From positions 54,129,734-54,193,733 of the forward strand of contig NC_067145.1 in NCBI RefSeq assembly GCF_903995435.1: a stretch of 64,000 nucleotides of DNA, read 5' to 3'. Below the pieces are notes generated by a model, which worked only from the letters and a program-made list of their open reading frames with translations, had not been told where the DNA came from and searched no databases. The stretch comes from Acomys russatus (Eukaryota; Chordata; Mammalia; Rodentia; Muridae). Position numbers and translations under genes: made by a program. The stretch's first letter is position 1; each line of letters opens with the position of its first letter. Below, piece after piece: positions 11,639 to 22,569 of the stretch.

Positions 11639-12987
11639 GTAAGGAGGATGAATATCCAAAGAAACCCTTGGGGCAGCTTCTGCCTGAGTCTAATTCTGCT
11701 TGTATTAATCATTTGAGCAATGGACAAAGAAGTGTTGGCAGGCCTAGCCCCCAAATAAGCAGCCGAAGAGAAAGCGGGTCACCTCACAAGAAGCATGAGC
11801 ATTCCCCTGCCCACCACAGCAGAACTGGCACACCAGAAAGAGTCGGGCAACCAAGACGGAAGTCGGTGGATGAGGAGAGTAAAAATACGAAGCATGAGGC
11901 AGATTTTCAGAGAAAACCTTTGTCGGGTACGCAGGACAGTTCCAGGCACCGTAACCATGCAGCTGCTAACCAAAATAGCAATGCAATTTCAAACACCAGG
12001 AAGGAATTTGCACCCAAATGGAAGAAACCATCAGATGCCTCAGCCATTGAAAGAACTGCTAAATATGCCATTGAAGGCAAAAGTCACTCAGTGCATCCCA
12101 CTCTGAGTTCTGCTGAGACCCGCATGTCAAACTCAAGGCAAAAGATGAAGGTTTTGGATGGCAGTGATGGGAAACGGGGTTCTAATGCTTCACAGTATGA
12201 CAATGTGCCTGGGAACGAAAACGAAAACGGAGCTTCTGTGGAAGAGGCACTAGAGCGGACTTACCCTCACAGCTCCAGTCCACCCAAAGTACCCAACAAG
12301 TTTACTTTTAAAGTGCAGCCTCCCAGCCATGTGCGATCCCCATCCCAGCCAGGAGAGGGTCTCAGAGCTGCGCATCCGCCCTCCTACAGCAACCCCCCTG
12401 TCTACCATGGGAATTCTCCAAAACACATTCCTATTGGCCACAGTGGCTTTGTGTCCACACAGATCAGCCCTGGGTCTCAAATTAATGCTTCCAGGAGACC
12501 TTATGGCTCTTCTCTTTCTGTTGATATTTCTCCAGAGAAATCTTACAGCCGCCCAAGCCCTGTCGTTCTGCCATCTAGTCGGATTGAAGTCCTTCCTATT
12601 GACGCTGGTGCCAGGGTATATGCAGGCAGTTCAGGGTCACCAACGCGTGGGAAGTTCATCCTTCCTCCAGTGGATTATTTACCAGACAACAGAAAGTGGT
12701 CAGAAGTTAGTTATACATACAGACCTGAGACGCATGGACAGTCATGGACTCGAGATGCTAACCGTAGCCACTTAGGCAATTTACCAAAATATGCAGCCTT
12801 TCAACACGTACCTTTTCAGGACCATGGCCTTCCAGAAGTATCTGTAGACAGTCCAGTGAGGTATAAACCCTCACCAGCTGTGGAAGATGTCAGTCCTCCT
12901 AGGTATCAGTACGCAGGGCCCTTGCCTTCAGCACATCACTACAGAAATCGAGAGGGGCTTTCTGTTCAAGAGTCAGTATTGCTGTGA
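11639..12987 (+). CDS. Usp6nl: Usp6nl (RN-tre) last coding exon: C-terminal tail of the USP6 N-terminal-like TBC protein
   Basis: This exon encodes 448 residues plus part of a split glycine, and ends in TGA at 12985-12987. The protein is a TBC-domain GTPase-activating protein for Rab5-family GTPases, acting in receptor endocytosis and trafficking and binding Eps8. The exon carries only the low-complexity tail after the TBC domain, rich in Pro, Ser and basic residues. It begins KEDEYPKKPLGQL, contains NPPVYHGNSPKH and SRIEVLP, and ends GLSVQESVLL, all matching USP6NL as I recall it. PPVDY at 12664-12678 fits the PxxDY motif recognised by the Eps8 SH3 domain. The open frame extends upstream to an ATG at 11497, but 11497-11638 is intron: the acceptor AG is at 11637-11638 and the split codon completes only if the exon starts at 11639. 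There is no frameshift or internal stop. Confidence 0.97.
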
Positions 12988-14552
12988 GAGTTTGGCTGTA
13001 TTCACTGATGACAAAGAGAATAGAAACCATATGATACCCACATTGCTATGTTTATAATTGCCAAAGCAGTGTTTTATACTATTTTAAACAACTTGCGCAG
13101 TTCCAGCATGTGTCCATAGTGAGGGTGTGTGGGATGCTTCATCCCATGGAGATGCTGCTGAAGATGAGGGCTGCAGTTGCACCTCCCTGAGCCTTCCGTA
13201 GGAGGCTATCCCGGAAACATAGCAGTGGCGTGTAGAGACGCACACGCAGCGAAGTTCTTTATGCTATTTTATCCCTAACTCCTTAGACCTGAGTGCTTTC
13301 ACTCTGCTGGCCCATTGTGTTCTGACTGCTGTTAGAAAGCACTGAGACATCACGGCCGAGATGGTCTGCAGGTTGTCTCTGCCTTTAACAGACATGGCAG
13401 GCACCTGTGCATATAGAATTTGATCATAGAACTCAGAAAAAAATTTTAAACTGCCTCTGATCAAGGTTGATGAAGGAGCACTGGTTTCCCCCCCTTATCT
13501 TTCTGCCCAACCTGCCCCTGTCGTATTTTAACCAAGGTCCTAAACTGAAACTGACTCAAGAGTTTGTTCTGACTTTATGACCCAGCATCTCACAGAATGT
13601 CATTCTCCTTCAGTTACTGCCATTTTATCTCCCCTTACCACTGAAGACTATGGAGAAAGGCTGACACTCAGAGGTGCCTAAAATGTGGGTCAGTTAGCCT
13701 GGTGTGTGTCTGGGGCGCAGTGTTCACTTTGTCCCCTTCTCTCTGGAGGGCTCATGCTTCTGTCCTGGGCACAGTGTGGCCAGGCTCAGGGGAATGGCTG
13801 CAGAGTGGGTTGGCGGTCAGAGGTCAGATCTTGCAGCACTCTGGCCAGTGGAAGCTTGGTTTTCAAGGAAAATTGAAAGCTTCTCCTCAGTCTTGCTTCT
13901 GGGTCTCAGAGGCCCCAGGGGGCCCAGTCCCATGGTCTTTTTCTAGCACTCAGTCTTCACAGCATAGTGGATGGATACTGCTACACTCGCTGGGCCATTA
14001 CATCATTCTAGTCAAAATTGTGAAAAATACTCAAATTATTAATAAGTCTCTAGAATCTTAATCTTTGTAAAAAAAAAAAGTAGTATGTTTCATAAATTTA
14101 GAAAATTTTTCAGGGAAAATAATTGAGGTTCATGGATTTTTTTAAAAAGGTGATTTCTTTTATGCTATCACACACTACTGTCACCAAGACTGACAAAGTG
14201 CTAGGTTCTCCAAGGGAGGCTAGCCGTGTCTATGTAGTCACTCGTCTCACACTTACCTTCTTGTATCTGAAAATCAGAAAGTAGACAGTCCAACGGTGAT
14301 GGTCCCCCCGCCCCACGCTGGGGAGGTAAGCTTTTGAGGTACAAGGATATGTCTTAATGAGAGGAGCACTTGCTTAGCTAGCAAGCGTGACAGTGTTTTG
14401 TGTGTATAATGATCCTAATGTGATTTAATCAACATAACGATGTCACTAAGAGTGGGAGCAAATGCAGTCTATTAAAGGTGGACACCACACTGAAACTCCC
14501 AACTCCTGACAAAATAACCAGGCTCTTGATTTACATCATGTGGAAGGTGAGA

Positions 14553-14558
14553 AATAAA
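14553..14558 (+). terminator. candidate Usp6nl polyadenylation signal (proximal)
   Basis: This is a canonical AATAAA 1.57 kb after the stop codon. No strong downstream GU-rich element was identified by eye. Confidence 0.35.
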
Positions 14559-15136
14559 TGTACATAGAAATGTAGTTGAAGATATTAATTAGAGTTCTTA
14601 AAGTATGACTCTGTGACTTGTAAGGAAATAAGCTGTACAGTTTAGTTTATGATGGTAGCGTCTATGCCTCTCCTGAAAGTATATATCGTAGTGGTAAATA
14701 ATGTAGATTATATACATATATATATATATGCAATATATATGCACACACTATTTTCTTATGTCACTTATGGCATTTTTTATCCGTATACTTTTTTGACGTG
14801 ATTGTTTTTAACATGCTAAAAGTAATCCGTGTATTTTGTTTTGTGTCTTCTGTGTGCAGTTTTCATGTGGCAAGTGCTGCATCCTGGTGCTTGCAGGGCC
14901 AGGCAGATGTCTCATGTGCTCACCAGCAGCATTTTACATGTGTTGCTGTAGCTCTCTGCTCTCATTTCTACTGAGGCCATGTGCAGAGCCTCATCAGCTT
15001 TCCTTGGCTGAAGTATTGCTAATGGCAGTGAAGTCTTCCCCACTATAAGATGGATCTCGGCTAGTTTTTAAGCAGGAGATTTTAATTTAAAGTTATTTTG
15101 CCACTATACAATTTTATTATTTTAAATTTATTTTTA

Positions 15137-15142
15137 AATAAA
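15137..15142 (+). terminator. candidate Usp6nl polyadenylation signal (distal)
   Basis: AATAAA lies within AT-rich DNA about 2.15 kb after the stop codon and upstream of the first downstream SINE. It is a plausible main cleavage signal, unproven. Confidence 0.4.
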
Positions 15143-15340
15143 AGAAATGATAAGAGAAATAATATTGGCAAAGTGATTGAATATATCTTCATAGAAAACA
15201 TTTACTGAGGACCTTCCAGGCAGAGCAGCCAATTTTGTTCCATAATTGCATGCCCACACTGTGTTTGCCATGGTTAAGCCTTCCTTCATTATGGTGTGGT
15301 ATTGTCAGTTTCTAAAGACTGAGTCTTGCTGATCTTTCAC

Positions 15341-15478
15341 CAGGCACTGGCACACGCCTGTAATCCCAGCACTTGGGGAGGCAGAGGCAGGTGGATCTCT
15401 GTGAGTTCGAGGCCAGCCTGGTCTACAAAGTGAGTCCAGGACAACCAGGGTTACACAGAGAAATCCTGTCTTCAAAAT
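15341..15478 (+). repeat. B1 SINE with short target-site repeats
   Basis: This is B1 in sense orientation, with cgcctgtaatcccagcactt, an intact box-B-like gagttcgaggcc and an end at ctgtcttcaaaa. TGATCTTT occurs on both sides (15330-15337 and 15484-15491), consistent with a target-site duplication. Confidence 0.9.
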
Positions 15479-15740
15479 CCTATTGATCTTTAAACTTAAC
15501 TAGTGAACTTAAGGGCTTGTAGGGGGTGGGTGTTTGGGTTGGTGTTTTTCTTCTCCAGTCTCACCCCAGATCATTTAAATCATATCTTGAGTAGAGCACA
15601 GGTGTCAAATAACCACATTTCTCTATTTCTCTTATGTCTTAATGCCCTCATCTTGAAACTCTTTTTAAGAAAAATGCCCACTAAATTGTCTTATGTTTCT
15701 TTTGTGGGATGCTTAGAAATGGTTTGTTGTTCTCATTTTT

Positions 15741-15875
15741 GTTTTTGAAGACAGTCTTGCTGTGTGTCCTTGCCTGCCTATGTACACCAGACTGACCTTG
15801 CAATTGAAGTGATCCTCCTGCCTCAGCCTCTACGGTGCTGAGATTCCAGGCATGCACCTCCTGTCTTGCTCAGCA
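15741..15875 (-). repeat. old 7SL-derived SINE (B1F/PB1-like)
   Basis: A diverged reverse-oriented 7SL-type sequence: agacagtcttgctgtgtgtc, then ctcctgcctcagcctct and tgctgagattccaggcatg. It is more diverged than the B1 copies nearby. Confidence 0.65.
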
Positions 15876-16035
15876 CGGGGTTTTTGTGGTGTGGATAAGT
15901 GGTGAGGATTGAACACATGGTCTCAAATGCAAACACTACTGATAAACAAAAGTTCTTTGTAGGTCAGAACTTTTGGAGTTTAAAAAGTGGTGTCGGGAAA
16001 ATTAGGAAACCCTCCAGTGGCAACAACACAGCTGT

Positions 16036-16391
16036 CCAAACTTTATGGACTTGTGCTAGTCACCGCTGAGTAGCCAAACTTTATGGACTTGTGCTAGTCA
16101 CCGCTGAGTAGCCAAACTTTATGGACTTGTGCTAGTCACCGCTGAGTAGCCAAACTTTATGGACTTGTGCTAGTCACCGCTGAGTAGCCAAACTTTATGG
16201 ACTTGTGCTAGTCACCGCTGAGTAGCCAAACTTTATGGACTTGTGCTAGTCACCGCTGAGTAGCCAAACTTTATGGACTTGTGCTAGTCACCGCCGAGTA
16301 GCTTGGGGGGCGGGACTTGTGCTAGTCACCGCTGAGTAGCTTGGGGGGCGGGACTTGTGCTAGTCACCGCTGAGTAGCTTGGGGGGCGGGG
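16036..16391 (+). repeat. 38-bp minisatellite (VNTR) with two unit types
   Basis: Units start at 16036, 16074, 16112, 16150, 16188, 16226, 16264 (type A), then 16302, 16340 and a partial at 16378 (type B), all exactly 38 bp apart. All share the half ggacttgtgctagtcaccgc followed by tgagtag. Type A carries ccaaactttat in the other half and type B carries cttggggggcg. Copies are nearly identical (one C/T variant in the seventh unit), which implies recent expansion. Each type B unit holds a GC box. The last unit runs into a CpG-rich promoter-like segment. Confidence 0.97.
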
Positions 16392-16592
16392 CGCTGTCTC
16401 GGTCCCTGAGTGCTCACACCACTCCCGCATCTAGCGCCTAAGACCGCGCGACACTTCAGTGGTCTCCTTCTCAGAGCCAATGAGAAAACCCCCGCTCCAG
16501 CTTCGCCTCACCAGTCAGCGCCTTGAACAGCTAGAACGCACAGGGACCGCTCTCACACCTGAGAGAATGAAAGGATCGTTTTTTGTCCACAG
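16383..16592 (+). promoter_or_regulatory. CpG-rich promoter-like segment with a candidate first-exon donor
   Basis: I count 14 CpGs in 16381-16580, in DNA that is otherwise CpG-poor. GGGGCGGGGC at 16383-16392 is a GC box and CCAAT lies at 16477-16481 in a good context (gagccaatgag). There is no TATA box. At 16590-16598 CAG|gtaaat is a good splice donor, so a capped exon between about 16500 and 16592 reading rightward is plausible. No coding frame is evident, so a long non-coding RNA is the likeliest product. An LTR of unrecognised family is the main alternative. Confidence 0.45.
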
Positions 16593-16599
16593 GTAAATT

Positions 16600-19500
16600 C
16601 TGAGCAGTTGCCATCTTCACGGTCTTCTTGAGTCTTCTAATGTGTGAGCATAGAATGTCTGTTTGGAGCTGTAGCTTCAGTGTTTTTTGTTTTGTTTATT
16701 AGAACTCCTTCCCTAGAACTGTTGCTGTCTTATTCTTTGTCATCAGGGCTGTTTCACTAGACCCTGTGCCCTGAAACCTGCTCTACCACTGAAGGTCAGG
16801 GACGGTCAGGGTCGGCTTATGTTTCTAGGGTGTTGGGGGAATTGGAGAATTGGGGCCAACAAGAGTCCATGAGTTGGTTTCAGTTTGGTGGCAAAGCAAC
16901 TTCTGTCGCGACAAGAAATTTAAGGATTAGAGGTTGACAGGTGTCCTCATCTGACACACATTCCGCTATTCTACAGAGCATTGGGACTTTGCCAACATAA
17001 GGGACCTGAAGTCACCAGAGTCCATGCCCCAGAGAAGACAGTCGAGCAAAGCAGTCAGGCACATAGCAGAGTTGCCCGTGAGGAGGGGCAGCAGTGTTCT
17101 TTGCACCTGTCAGTCAGGCTGTGTGGGCTGCAGGGTAGGCTGGGTGTGCTCACCAGTGGGTGTGTGACCTGGCCTCACTGCCCTCAGCTGTAAGATACGG
17201 CAATGGAGAGGTAGGGCCAGATGAGAGGACAGTCGCAACCTGATCGTTTGACTGACTGGAGCTGATAGTGATGGCGGTTTGAGCTAGTCTTAAGTCCTGA
17301 TAGAGAATGCGACTTTGGAAACCCTTGTCCCCGTGGAGCTCCCGTTCTGACCCACTTCCTCATCTGTCAACTGAAAGTGGGGGTTTTTGAGGCTTTTTGC
17401 TTTTGTTTTTCCTCTGTCCTAGGATTGAGTCGATTGGTCTAAAGTACTTGCTGTGGTGTTGTGTGCTAATACGGCATTGTTACCTGTGCTTACATGCCAT
17501 CACAGCACTAGGCTTTAGTGGCCAGGAGGTACTTGACCTTGCTTCCATGGGGTTGAGAGTCTAGTGAGCAGCCCGGGGTAAAGGCAGTCAGCTTGCACGT
17601 GGCACAAGACAAGAAGGACAGAGTTGATATGACTTGAGGTGGTGCCAGCCTCTTGCCCATGGTGGTGCTGTAAAATGCCACACACGTGCCCTTTGAGGTG
17701 AGGAGGAAAAGTCTGTTGGGATTTGACCAGGAGTGCTCACTAGCCTGCTCTTACTAGAGCCAAAGTCAGATCATAGCATTTGCAGTCACAGATAGGAGGC
17801 AGCGAGCCCTTAAGGGTTTGAACAGGACAAGATGGACAGTCACTGTAGTAACGGACAAGGTAAGCCAGGGGAGACAGGGAGGAGGAGTAGGACAATGCTA
17901 AAGAGAGATTGCTTTGCCTGCTGTCTTCTCAAGGATCTCTCTCTGCAGGTTGCCCCTTGCTTCTGGAATAGTTTCTTTTTGTCTGCAGAAGTATTAAACA
18001 CCAATTATTAAACCTTCTGCAATGCAGACTTGACTTTATTTGGAGGAAATATCAGAATACAAAGCAGGCAGCACAGAGCAGATTACATGTGAACATCACC
18101 TTAGTAGAGCAGCTGTTTAAATGCTGCCACCATGAGTGGTACATAAGGAGGATGTGACGAGGAAAGGGCACATGTGTAGGGTGAGGGGAGGGCACACACT
18201 TCCACACGCTAAATGTAAGGTGGCAGCAAGTGATGACTTGCAGAAAGCTGTGGCGGTCTGGAGGGAGTTAAAGAGCTCTGCCACTGATCTGCGGCTGCAG
18301 CCTTGGCAGATGACTGAACCCTTCTGGGATGTGATTTTTCAGATGTGCACAGTGGCAAACAGTGGAGTCTGAGTATAGTTCTTTCAGTGCCATAGTCTGA
18401 GGGGAGGATGTCTCCACTCTAGGCTGCTTGCCTCTGCAGAGACCTTAAGTACCAATTGGTAGGAAAGCAATAGTGAGTGGGGAGACCCTGTTCAGGGAGC
18501 AGATAGTAGGGGGGACGACCAACAATCATTGTTTACCTATGTCTGTGGCAAGGACCAGGAAGGAGTGGTACCCAGATCCACGAGTGCCATAAAGTAATTA
18601 CCTTGGCCCAGAGATGGCTCTCAAGAGAAAAGATGGGACTTGGAGTGGCTGTGTGTCGGATGTAGCCATGAGAACAGGCAGAGCAGAGGCTGATAGCCAT
18701 GAGAGGCCAGGCAGCTGTGGGGTACTGATGCAGGTGCAAGCAGCTGATGCTGAGACCATAGCAACATGAATAATGGTGCCCGTGAATAGCACCGTTAGCA
18801 TCCTCGTTCCTGAGAAGGCGTCTCCATGGTCCTCTGCCTTTGTCAGTTTGGTACAGTGACTTAGAGGCTGTAAAGTGCACAGTAGCTTGAATTTGGCCCT
18901 TAGCATGGCTCTGGGCAAATTACATCTCCTCTGGGCCTCACTTTCCTCTGCTGCCAGATGTGTGATAGAGCAACTCAGGGAAGACCATGAGTCTCAGCCT
19001 GGCCTGGAAACAGCGTTCTTGAGAGCTTCTGCAGTCCAAGCCCAGCCCAGCCCAACCCAACAAAGTCACCACCCAGGAACAGTGCAGGAACTTGATTGCT
19101 TTTGTCTTTAAGTTAGTCATCTAGCCCACAGAACCTGAGCTGCTCTTGTAATACAGTTGCATGAGAATATTCTGCAGGAACTGGAGCCTTGGACCCTAAA
19201 TCCTTGTTGAGAAACCACGAGTGAAAGATGCCCCTCCCTTATCCACGTTCTTCCAGCTCCTTATCTTCTTGCCTCTGTTAGTACCAGGAAGCCGCCCTAT
19301 AATCTTATTAGAGGGTTTTTATGTGCGAGTTTGCAGTGATGCTGCTGAGGAGAATGGAAGCTGGAGACCTAACTTAGGAGTTTCTGTTTTCTCACAGCTT
19401 TTGAGTAGAACAGGGAAGTGAGACAGACCCGTGTCACAGATGTCCCTGACAGCACCAGAGCATGGGTACTCAGTGAAAAGGGTGGATGTTCCACTAGAGA

Positions 19501-19740
19501 AGGGGCTAATGTCACTGACAGTTAAAGAATGTTTTTCCCATTTAGATGAGCAAAATGCCCTAAGGAAATGGGTCAGTAGTAGCAAAAGAAACTGGACATA
19601 CAAGGAAAACCACTTTTATCAAGCTTGCTCCAAACCCCCACTCAGCAGAGCACTGAAATCTAAGCGACTGGCAACAGTGGCATTCCAAAAACATGGGCAT
19701 TTCTAGCATCAGAATTTACATGTTGCATTATTAGGTCTAG
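16600..19740. other. intergenic sequence without recognised gene
   Basis: This is mostly unique sequence. Short open frames on both strands lack recognised domains. No SINE is confidently visible. If the promoter at 16.4 kb is real, this is where its transcript would run. Confidence 0.5.
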
Positions 19741-19745
19741 CAATA

Positions 19746-19850
19746 CATATTTTTAAATTTTATTTTAATTTCATGTGTATTGGAGTTTTGCCTACATGTA
19801 TGTCTGTGTGAGGATGTTGGGTCCTCTGGAACTGGAGGTAGAGGCCGTAA
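19746..19850 (-). repeat. truncated B3/B2-family SINE
   Basis: A T-rich tail is followed by tgtgtattggagttttgcct and ttgggtcctctggaactgga, the distal half of a reversed B3. The tRNA-like head is missing. Confidence 0.6.
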
Positions 19851-19968
19851 AACATAGCTTGTTCCATGTCTTAACTACCATCAGATTGTTGCACAGTTCT
19901 CTGCTGCATTTTATCAAATACATACTATAAAAAGCACAGATGCAGAAGCAAACAGTCCTTAAATTGAA

Positions 19969-21150
19969 CAAGTAGAGTGGCCGAGCATGCGTGAAGCCCT
20001 GGGGTTGATCCTTTTTTTTTTTTCTTCTTTTGGAAATATATTTATTTATAATAACAGAAATTGTACCATCTACAGAGGTACAATAAAAGAAAGTCTCTTA
20101 GAAAAATGTAAACAAATTGTGACATCAAGATAGTATGGATTTTTAGATACAATTCCCAAGGGGCAAGAAACACAACAAAAAAGGAAAAATTGATCTTCAT
20201 TGAATTAAAGAAAAGTTTTCCCCCCCACAGGGGCAATAGCAAACTAAAAAGAACACTCATATAATTTGAGAGAGTATGTATAAAACAGTTATCTTTTATA
20301 GTCTAAAGTCCAGAATAAACAAGGGAAGTGTAACAGTGACACATTTCTATGTTAATCAACATCTCTGTAATTGAACTCAAGACCCACCAAAAAGGAGGAA
20401 AATTATGTCTGATTCTAGAAGCTTAGCTTAATACCTGGAGTTAGTGAAATTATGGCTCTTGAGGAAAATGTACTAGTCTTACATTACTGGTCCATTAAAA
20501 TATGTAAATGCATTCTAAAATGTATCTTTATACCAACACAAAAGCCTAACTCACATGTCATTTAAAGTAGCTTCTCTTTGCAACATACAGAAATTATTAC
20601 AGAAAATAACCGGGCAAAGTTGAGCAATGAACTGATCATGAGATATTGAGCCTCAATGAATACATATACAACATAAATTCTGCACTCATGGCTCAGGGAA
20701 CATCTCTAAAGACAGGGATGGAAGATTGTGAGAGTCAGAAGAGTTGCAAAAATACTATGAGATTGTATCTCATAGAAATGACAGGATACATTCTACTGAT
20801 GACTCAATGATAATTCTGCCTAAATAAGTCCTGATCACTGAAATTAACCAATAGAAATTCTAATGTATAAAGAGGAAATATCATGGGACCCCATACTTAA
20901 ATGAAGAAATATAGGCAATTAATGTCTGCTGAAAGAGGAAGAATTAATCTTCCTCAAGGAAGAATAAGCTAAGCATTTATACGAAACCAAATGGTCACCC
21001 TGGGGTTGATCTTTAGCGCTCCGTAAATGCCATGTGGTGATGCCTGTAACCAGTCCCAGCACTTTAAAGACGGAGGCAGGAGGATCAGAAGTTGAAGATG
21101 ATCCTAGGCTACCTGAGTGTGTTCAACGCCAGAAACCAACAATAGCAAAA
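19969..21150 (+). repeat. B4 (ID-B1 composite) SINE split by an L1 insertion
   Basis: The left part (to 20010) has ID-like gtagagtggccgagcatgcg. The right part (from 20998) resumes with gatctttagcgct and then B1-like sequence (ggtgatgcctgtaacc, ggaggcaggaggatcag). Removing 20011-20997 and one 14-bp repeat restores a continuous SINE. Confidence 0.7.
20011..20997 (-). mobile_element. 5'-truncated L1 (Lx-like) insertion with target-site duplication
   Basis: A 987-bp insertion on the minus strand. Its poly(A) appears as a T run at 20012-20022, with an AATAAA-type signal just upstream in minus-strand sense (about 20040-20050). The direct repeat CCCTGGGGTTGATC flanks it at 19997-20010 and 20998-21011. 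The body contains rodent L1-associated sequence (for example the gaggaagaattaatcttcct region near 20936-20955). No open reading frame of note remains. The features are those of target-primed reverse transcription with 5' truncation. Confidence 0.75.
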
Positions 21151-21864
21151 GCCATCTATGTTGATTCATTAACCTGCTTTACAAATCTGAAAAGAGCTGT
21201 GTGTGTAAGCGTCAGTCTCCACAGAGCACTTGGGAGTTCCTGAGTGTGTGTCTCCATACAGGACAATATGGTGGAAACATGGGAATAAGAAATTAAATCC
21301 TTTACAAACCAGATGCTAAAGCTTCTGCCCGGAATCAATGTCTGTCATGTGAAGCCCTGCAGCCTAATACATACCATTGCTACTAATTTATGGATAGGTT
21401 TTTGCAAGTGACTTCAGAAAAGGAATTCAGGCTGGAAGCCCCTTTAGAAGTGCCAGATGCATTGTGTGAGTTTAATCAGAGGCCTGGAAAGAGACGTGTA
21501 ATGATCTACCATGATCTCTGAGTTACGTCTGAAATAAGCCAAGAGAAGTTCAGGCAATGAGAACACGATGAAAGCGGCCGGAAGAGATTTTGACCACAGC
21601 AAAGAAATCTGGAAATTCTTTTAGGATAAAGCTTGATGATGGACGGCAGGACAACATGCTTGCCCAGAGTTTAGTCCCCTGAATATTTCATGTGAGGACA
21701 AAGAAGCCATAAAGAGCCTGGCCTAACCCAGAAAATGTCCCATAGCTCAGAAACTGCCAGAGCTCCCTCACGACACTTCAAGTCACACCTAGTGCCACGA
21801 GGCTCATTTCTGTCTCAGTGGCCTCCAACTAAAGGTCCTTAAAAACATGATCAACACTGACTGC

Positions 21865-22155
21865 GTGCGCGCGTGTGTGTGTGTGTTCATGTGTGCCTCA
21901 CACATTTGTGGGGGTGGGGGTTCAGGGATGCTTGTGAGGTCAGATGACAACTCTCCCTTCACTATGGAAGGCAGGCTAGTTGGCCCGTGTGCTCTGGAGA
22001 TAGCCATGCCTCAGCCAGCCATCTCTGTAAGGGCCTGCTGGGTTTACAGATGCTTGAGCTAATGCATTCAGCTTGCACGTGGGTTCTGGGGATAGGGACA
22101 CAGATTAGGTTTGTACAGCAAGTGCACTTTACCCACTTGGCTGTTTCCAGCCTAA
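21865..22155 (-). repeat. B4-like SINE with a (GT)n start
   Basis: A GCGCGTGTGTGT run at 21866-21885 leads into reversed B4 sequence, ending in a degraded tRNA-like head (cagcaagtgcactttaccca, then cttggctgtttccagcct). Confidence 0.55.
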
Positions 22156-22224
22156 CTCCAGGATTGTCACGGGGTCACTGAAATCCCTGAACTAGGCAGG
22201 AGCTGGGTCTTGCCATCCTCAGCC

Positions 22225-22565
22225 ATATCAGTTGCCTTTCTTTTCACTGAGTAAACACAAGCAACTTCTCAAGGAAGGATTTATTGGGGCTTACAGTTTG
22301 CGAGGGTGTGGCCATTGTGGTGGGAAAGGAATGGCAGAGTTCACTGAGTGGGAACATGCAGTTGGGACTCCTGACACCTTAGTGGACCAGGAAACAGGTC
22401 TCTGTGCTCGTGTGCCTGCCTTCCTGTGGTCCATTTCCTGAGGTTGCAGCCTGCCTCCTAAAGGTTCCACAACCTTCCATGACAGCACCACCAGCTGAGA
22501 ACCAACTGTTCAAGCACACGAGCCTGTGGGGACATTTCACATTCACACCACAGTACCAACTCCTG
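22225..22565 (+). repeat. rodent medium-length interspersed repeat (family not named)
   Basis: Contains ggatttattggggcttacag, a purine-rich middle, cagcaccaccagctgagaac and gagcctgtggggacatttca. The last part is shared with the copy at 38030-38345, supporting a common family. Confidence 0.6.
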
Positions 22566-22569
22566 CGTC

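Larger units (their letters stand above)
12988..15160 (+). other. Usp6nl: Usp6nl 3' UTR, distal end uncertain
   Basis: The 3' UTR begins after the stop codon. It is mostly unique sequence with no long coding-like frame. AATAAA hexamers occur at 14553-14558 and 15137-15142. The second sits in an AT-rich stretch and is the better end candidate, because a B1 SINE and then unrelated sequence follow. An AT-dinucleotide run lies near 14710-14740. The end given here is inference; transcript data could place it earlier or later. Confidence 0.45.

Noticed and set aside
16036..16391. Regular direct repeats that could suggest a CRISPR array
   Set aside because: The units are contiguous with no unique spacers, in a mammalian genome. 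It is a minisatellite.
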